A stretch of 64,000 nt of DNA from Paracyclopina nana (lineage: Eukaryota > Arthropoda > Copepoda > Cyclopoida > Cyclopettidae): assembly GCA_019096065.1 (NCBI GenBank), contig JAGUCH010000002.1:12350501-12414500 (forward strand), given 5' to 3'. Positions 59,580 through 64,000 of the stretch are shown here, in pieces. The notes below the pieces were generated by a model. That model was not told where the DNA came from and ran no database searches. It saw nothing but the letters and a program-made list of their open reading frames with translations. The translations under genes were made by a program, and so were the position numbers. Each line of letters begins with the position of its first letter. Position 1 is the stretch's first letter.

Positions 59580-62040
59580 ATGTTGAGAAGAGCTATAGCA
59601 TCCTGGAGATACAGTCGTCAGCTACCTTTGTCAGCTCAGAAGTTTCGTCAAAACTCAAATCCAATGACCAGGGTCATTACAACACAAAAGAAGCAAAGCA
59701 GGCCACTGCACAGTAGGGTCACTCCTAATAAAAAAGTCGCATCATTGAAAAGTACGTGAAAATGCACCATAACTTTAAGAATGCCAAAAATTGGCATTTT
59801 CTCGATAAATCCCCTTCTAAATCATATGAAAGTCATTCTAAAGCCAGAAAAATGTAAATAAATTAGGTTTTTAGGCAGCCAATTGCCTAAATTGATCAAA
59901 AACATACCAATTTTAATAAAAATAGCCACAAGTCTGGTTTGCAAAAACTCCGCCATATCTCATAAGAATGTGGATATAGACAAAAGTATCATAACAATGA
60001 TACGCCATCAAGTGACATTACTGGAGAAATACTTGGGATTTCAGGGTTCACGGTTTACACAACCGTACTACTTTTTTGAGGCTGAATTTAAAAAGAAGAA
60101 TCAAAATAATCTCCAGACTTCTCAATTGGAGTGCCAAAAAACTGGCTCCATTGATCTTAATGATTTCTAACAGTTTAGAAAACTTGTAGCCAACACGAAA
60201 CTAAAAAAATTGCTAATGCACACAAAAATTGCCCTAAGATCGGTCCTTTTTTTTATCCTTTTCTTGTTAGACGATGTAAAAGATCCAAAATTCACTGCAC
60301 GCTCACATCAAGGGATCTTGTAGCACTGAATTTTGAATCGACTACTCCCTAATCCCAAATGTTTCAACTTTCCCTCCGCTAGGCGTGCTACTTGCGTTTG
60401 TTATTGTTATGTTACTGTTGTGAATATGAACACAACATGGGTACTAAATTATTACAAGGTGTCCTACTGAAGTTTTTTGGAAAGCATCTTTGAGGAATGC
60501 TGAGGTCCAAGGGATCTAGGCACATATAATTTTTTTCTGATTTTTGTGCAGCCTTTTGGGACAGATTTTCATAGACAAAATCTGAGTTTGATAAAATAAA
60601 ATCTCCAAAGATAACATTTTAGTAGCCCAAAAAAATCATGGAAGTCAATTTTGAGGTGTTAGCTTCAATCTAGAGCCGAATTAGTGATGGCCTTTTTCGC
60701 TTAAGTTTCAGTGAAAACGATGCGACTTTTTTGTTAGGAGTGACCCTTCTGTGCACTGGTTTTATGCGGCTCAGGCCTTGCAGCTTGGCTTGGACTTGAC
60801 AACTCTGGTAGTAAAGATGATGACGAGGATGACATTGACATACCAGATAAGGAAATAGTGGACACCATCAAACGCGCCGTTCTCGCCAAAATGGTAATGC
60901 CATGCAGCACATTGCGCTTCATTATTGCTGAATTTAATTTTCAAGGAAGGCCACACAGAGAAAGCTGACACAATTTTTCACGTTGCCTTAAGAATGGCTC
61001 AGGATATGAATCACTACAATGCCGTCTCGTATATCTATGCCCTCATGGGAAATATGTCTTTTGAGGAGGTAAAATCAAATTCAACTCCAACTCAGAGGTC
61101 GTTAATGGTCGCTTTTTCAAATCCAGGGGGACTACGTGAAAGCTGAAAGCCTGTTCAAGCAAGTCATTCAGAGGCAAATTCACAAAGGCGTGGATGAAAA
61201 GGACAACAGCATCATTGAGATGTCCTTGAAGCTGGCCAAGATTTATGGATCATGGAAACAGCATGAAAAGGCTAATATTGGATTCAGATATTGCATAGAT
61301 GCCCAGGAGCAAAAAATGAAATCAAGTATGGCCATAAAAGTTGCTCCCACACCAGAATGATGGCTCATTTCCTCGGATTTTTTTTCTTTAGAAGCAGACA
61401 CATCAGACGATACTCATGCCCTTTGGGGCATGTCTCGTGACTGGTATGCCCAATATTTGCTGGAACAGGGCAACTACCAGGAGGCCTTGAATCAGTTCCA
61501 GGAGGCTTTTCTCACATCTTGCGAGCTTTTCGGAGACGACCACCCACAGACTCTGGTATTACTTAACTCATTAGGTAAGTTGCATTAGCATTTGCTTACT
61601 TTCCCCTGACCGCATTTTTGACGCTGGCTTTACGTTGTTATGAGTAGGCTACTTTCTCTCAAGGCTTACTATGCTTTTATAGTAAAAACGTGCGGCATAT
61701 CGCGCTCAAAATGAACGTTAACTTCCAATAATGGGGTCATTTGAGCACGTTCTCCCCTAATGTACTGCTACCCATCTTTTCAGGCACTGTGGCTTCCTTG
61801 AGTGGAAATGACAATAGGGCTGTGGCCTACTTTCAAAAGGCTGTGAATCTGGGTAGGTCAACCAACTCCGAGAACCTCTCCACGTTTCTCACCAACATGG
61901 GAATGGCTAAGATCAAGCTCAATTTGAGATCCGATGCAAATTCTGCCTGCCAAGAGGCTTTGCAGTTGGCTAAATCCTTGGGGCTGTCGGAGGTCACTGC
62001 AGAGGCTGAAGAATGCATCAAATTAGCTGGAAGAGCCTGA
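59580..62040 (+). CDS. TTC19: TPR protein 19, mitochondrial (TTC19), first exon split by an inserted element
   Basis: Segments 59580-59707, 60758-60893, 60946-61068, 61127-61325, 61392-61574 and 61784-62040 give 341 aa once the element at 59708-60754 and one ACT are discounted. TTC19 maintains respiratory complex III (Rieske fragment clearance) in the mitochondrial inner membrane. The N-terminus MLRRAIASWRYSRQLPLSAQ is a classic matrix-targeting peptide. A membrane segment (LCGSGLAAWLGLD) and TPR units follow (EGHTEKADTIFHVALRMAQ, DYVKAESLFKQVIQRQ, DNSIIEMSLKLAKIY, GNYQEALNQFQEAF, DHPQTLVLLNSLG, NLSTFLTNMGMAKIKL). In this haplotype the insertion puts stops in the first exon, so function depends on RNA-level removal or another allele. 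The gene begins 87 bp after PNISR. Confidence 0.87.
59708..60754. mobile_element. 1047-bp inverted-repeat DNA element inside the TTC19 exon
   Basis: The left end reads GCACAGTAGGGTCACTCCTA.. and the right end (reverse complement) GCACAGAAGGGTCACTCCTA..; the TIR is about 36 bp with two mismatches and runs to ..AAAAAAGTCGCATC. It is flanked by ACT at 59705-59707 and 60755-60757, a 3-bp target duplication. Excision plus one ACT restores TTC19 coding (..S-R-P-L-V-L-C-G..). There is no transposase; the interior is AT-rich with one meaningless 95-codon ORF. A 3-bp duplication suits CMC- or PIF-type mobilisation. The ends differ from the 8.1-kb CMC element. Confidence 0.92.
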
Positions 62041-63247
62041 AACTGCCAGGGCAATAAAAAGTTAATTGTTTCCTTCATGCTTTATGGGAAAATCCTCTTA
62101 ATTATCGAGAAAAAAAGACTACCCACGAAGACTTTTGGAAAAGTCAGATCGGCATCAAGCATCTTCGGCAGGGGGAGTTAACACTAGATGTACTCATACA
62201 AAAGCACTCAGAAAATTGGCCTTCTAAAAGGTTAACGTCAAACTTTGGAATATCTCGTCTAGCATCTTGACAAGTGAAAGCTGTCGTTCAGCATGATTCC
62301 ATAAAAGTAGTTAGCTTACATGGTTTCCCAAGTCCTCTCAGATACTCGAGCCAATTTGATTAATTTAATTTCAAGGCTTCAATGGCACGTAACCCCCCAA
62401 AAATTAATTTTTTTTCTTTATGTCAGGCATTGTATTGTGAAGTACTGCCGTCTTTTCATGGTGATATTAATTATGATTTGACGTCAATTCCCAAGGTGAA
62501 ACTGGCCTTCTTGCCTAATGCCTAATTGTAGGTCGTTACTCTACGTGTCATTTGATATGATTGGCGTCAAGTCAAACGCAGAATGCTGCTATAATTAGGA
62601 TACACGCGCACATAAGGCCATATTTTACTTTTTTAGGAGACAGTACGCAGCTTTCCATTTTGTGAGTGCATTTTTTCACATTTCATGGCAGGCTTTAGTA
62701 GTTTTGCAGAGTTGTTATAATTCATTATACTAATGAGACTGTTGACCTAGATGGCTAAATAATGGAAGAGAGGGGGAATGTAAAGGCGTTCCAAATTGCG
62801 AGGCCCTTTGCTCCATAATAGCGAAGCTTTGATGGATTCTGACAAGTAGTAGGCCTAGTCAAAAAAGGGAACAACAATTAATGAATTTTTTTGGAAAATG
62901 GAGCACAGAGTTTATTTCAGTTTTTTGCTGTCCTTATGAGAGATACAAATGCAGTAAAGGTGTAATAAATACATAAATGCCTAATTATGTTTTATGTCAA
63001 CATTGATGAGAATTCAACATAGACTGTCCAAGTTCAACCCTATCGGTAGTTCAATATTTTCCTTTTGAGATCATAGAAAAGATGATTAGAAAAACTAACA
63101 GTAGTTTACACTGCACTATCAGGAGCTACTTCTAAATTATCAAGCATAGCTACTCTACACAAGGATTACTGGTAGTAGTATATACAACCAACCAAAAGGA
63201 TTTGATTTTGATTCCCTACTGATAATAATCTTCTTTTTGTCATGGTC
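62041..63247. other. Intergenic region
   Basis: The 3' UTR of TTC19 (AATAAA at about 62053) is followed by AT-rich sequence with no supported gene or repeat. Confidence 0.5.
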
Positions 63248-63319
63248 TTAGCACTCGATCCTTGTGCTAATAAGACGAACCAGTTTTCCACACTGAGAGA
63301 TATTTTTTCCACTGTCTTT

Positions 63320-63613
63320 GGTAAATGTTGGGTACATTTTAACATTGGCTGCTTTGAGGAGCTTGTGGCTTTTTATTGAAGCCGTGACAAAGCTCCTGTC
63401 ATTAGGTTCCGTTTCATCAGTAACTTCCAAATGTGATCTTCACTTGTGCAACTTTTGAGGCATCGCCAAGACGAGCCAGTTGTCACATAGGTCATTGGCA
63501 AAGGCTCTGCGAATGTCAGCAGAGCAGACGCAATCGACAAAGAGTTTGAGCATCAAGCCAATCAGCTCAAGGTTGTTGGCACATGCTCGATACACACAGA
63601 TACCCATATACGA
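63320..63613 (-). pseudogene. Decayed tandem copy of the GPCR 3' exon
   Basis: It matches 63665-63943 at roughly 75-80%: GICVYRACANNLELIGLMLK, CSADIRRAFANDLCDNW and, after a frame break near 63436-63440, TDETEPNDRSFVTASIKSHK and LLKAANV. The copy lacks the upstream helices and its hydrophobic seventh helix is altered (LKLFVDCVCS versus NFFVYCLCS). It is a partial duplication of the host gene that has lost its frame. Confidence 0.75.
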
Positions 63614-63664
63614 ATGTGCTACCACTAAAGGTCTCAAGCTGTCTTCGGCAAGAGTTGGGTACAT

Positions 63665-64000
63665 TTAAACATTGGCTGCCTTGAGGAGTTTGTGGCTATG
63701 TATTGAAGCCACAACCGCGCTCCGGTCAATGGGTTCCATTTCATGCTGTTCCTCAGAGACTTCCAAGGGCGATCCGGACTTGGCCAGCTTTTGGCGCATC
63801 CACAAGACGAGCCAATTGTCGAAGAGGACATCGACAAAGGCTCTGCGAATGTCCGCTGAGCAGAGGCAATAGACGAAGAAGTTGAGCGCAAAGCCAACGA
63901 GCTCAAGGTTGTTGGCACAAGCTCGATACACGCTGAAACCCACGTGCTTCTTGCGCTCAGCTGTGATGGACAGAGTGAGAAAAGCTGCTGGAGTCGTGCA
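63665..64000 (-). CDS. Rhodopsin-family GPCR, C-terminal part
   Basis: The frame is open from the window edge and ends TAA at 63667-63665, so only the last 111 residues are visible. A short piece of the preceding loop (AAFLTLSITAERKKHVGFSV) leads into helix 7 (NNLELVGFALNFFVYCLCS). This corresponds to the NPxxY region, here N-F-F-V-Y, followed by the helix-8 signature ADIRRAF and a cytoplasmic tail with DRSAVVASIHSHK. The pattern is like peptide (for example FMRFamide-type) receptors, but the ligand cannot be inferred from this part. The remainder lies beyond position 64000. Confidence 0.7.
   Translation of the reverse strand, partial: CTTPAAFLTLSITAERKKHVGFSVYRACANNLELVGFALNFFVYCLCSADIRRAFVDVLFDNWLVLWMRQKLAKSGSPLEVSEEQHEMEPIDRSAVVASIHSHKLLKAANV

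Noticed and set aside
60728-60757. 3' splice site in the right TIR as evidence that the TTC19 element is a functional intron
   Set aside because: Using it brings a TGA into the needed frame, and no matching donor fixes this.

Overview
The window reads as nuclear DNA of an arthropod, most likely a crustacean. Genes are split by very short introns (about 40-65 nt, a few of 200-350). Promoters have TATA boxes about 30 bp from a TCAGT-type initiator. The gene set includes a chitin-binding matrix protein, an icarapin-like secreted protein, a pipe/HS2ST-type sulfotransferase and cobalamin-dependent methionine synthase. All exon joins were read by eye from splice sites and frame continuity; no alignment was run.

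Layout. 1-4.8 kb: 3' end of RMND1, a 63-aa coiled-coil gene, a repeat-rich stretch and a small secreted Cys-rich protein. 4.8-14.1 kb (-): one giant secreted PPxxY-repeat protein (about 2950 aa) with a WAP-like module and a chitin-binding domain. 14.1-17.7 kb: non-coding, with a long foldback repeat. 17.7-23.4 kb (-): MAD2 and methionine synthase (12 exons). 24.1-34.1 kb: a MORN/2-O-sulfotransferase gene whose last exon is split by an 8.1-kb CMC (EnSpm/CACTA-like) DNA transposon carrying two divergent multi-exon genes. 34.7-41.2 kb: icarapin-like protein, a small unknown gene, GPAT3/4 with two pairs of duplicated, probably mutually exclusive exons, and an unknown protein. 42.3-47.2 kb: two tandem WDR76 genes separated by a short inverted-repeat element. 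47.4-52.6 kb (-): SNX14, with the whole TYW5 coding region inside its first intron on the same strand. 52.9-56.4 kb (-): a Thr-rich secreted protein, a four-helix membrane protein and SURF4. 57.7-62.0 kb (+): PNISR and TTC19, the latter split by a 1.05-kb inverted-repeat element. 63.3-64 kb (-): the 3' end of a GPCR gene and a decayed duplicate of it.

Themes. There is no operon-like pathway. The notable features are architectural: a transposon with an undescribed partner gene; two host exons cut by DNA elements where removing the element plus one target-site copy restores the frame exactly; a same-strand nested gene whose start codon lies 7 nt from the host gene's splice donor; and duplicated exons carrying catalytic motifs in the lipid acyltransferase.
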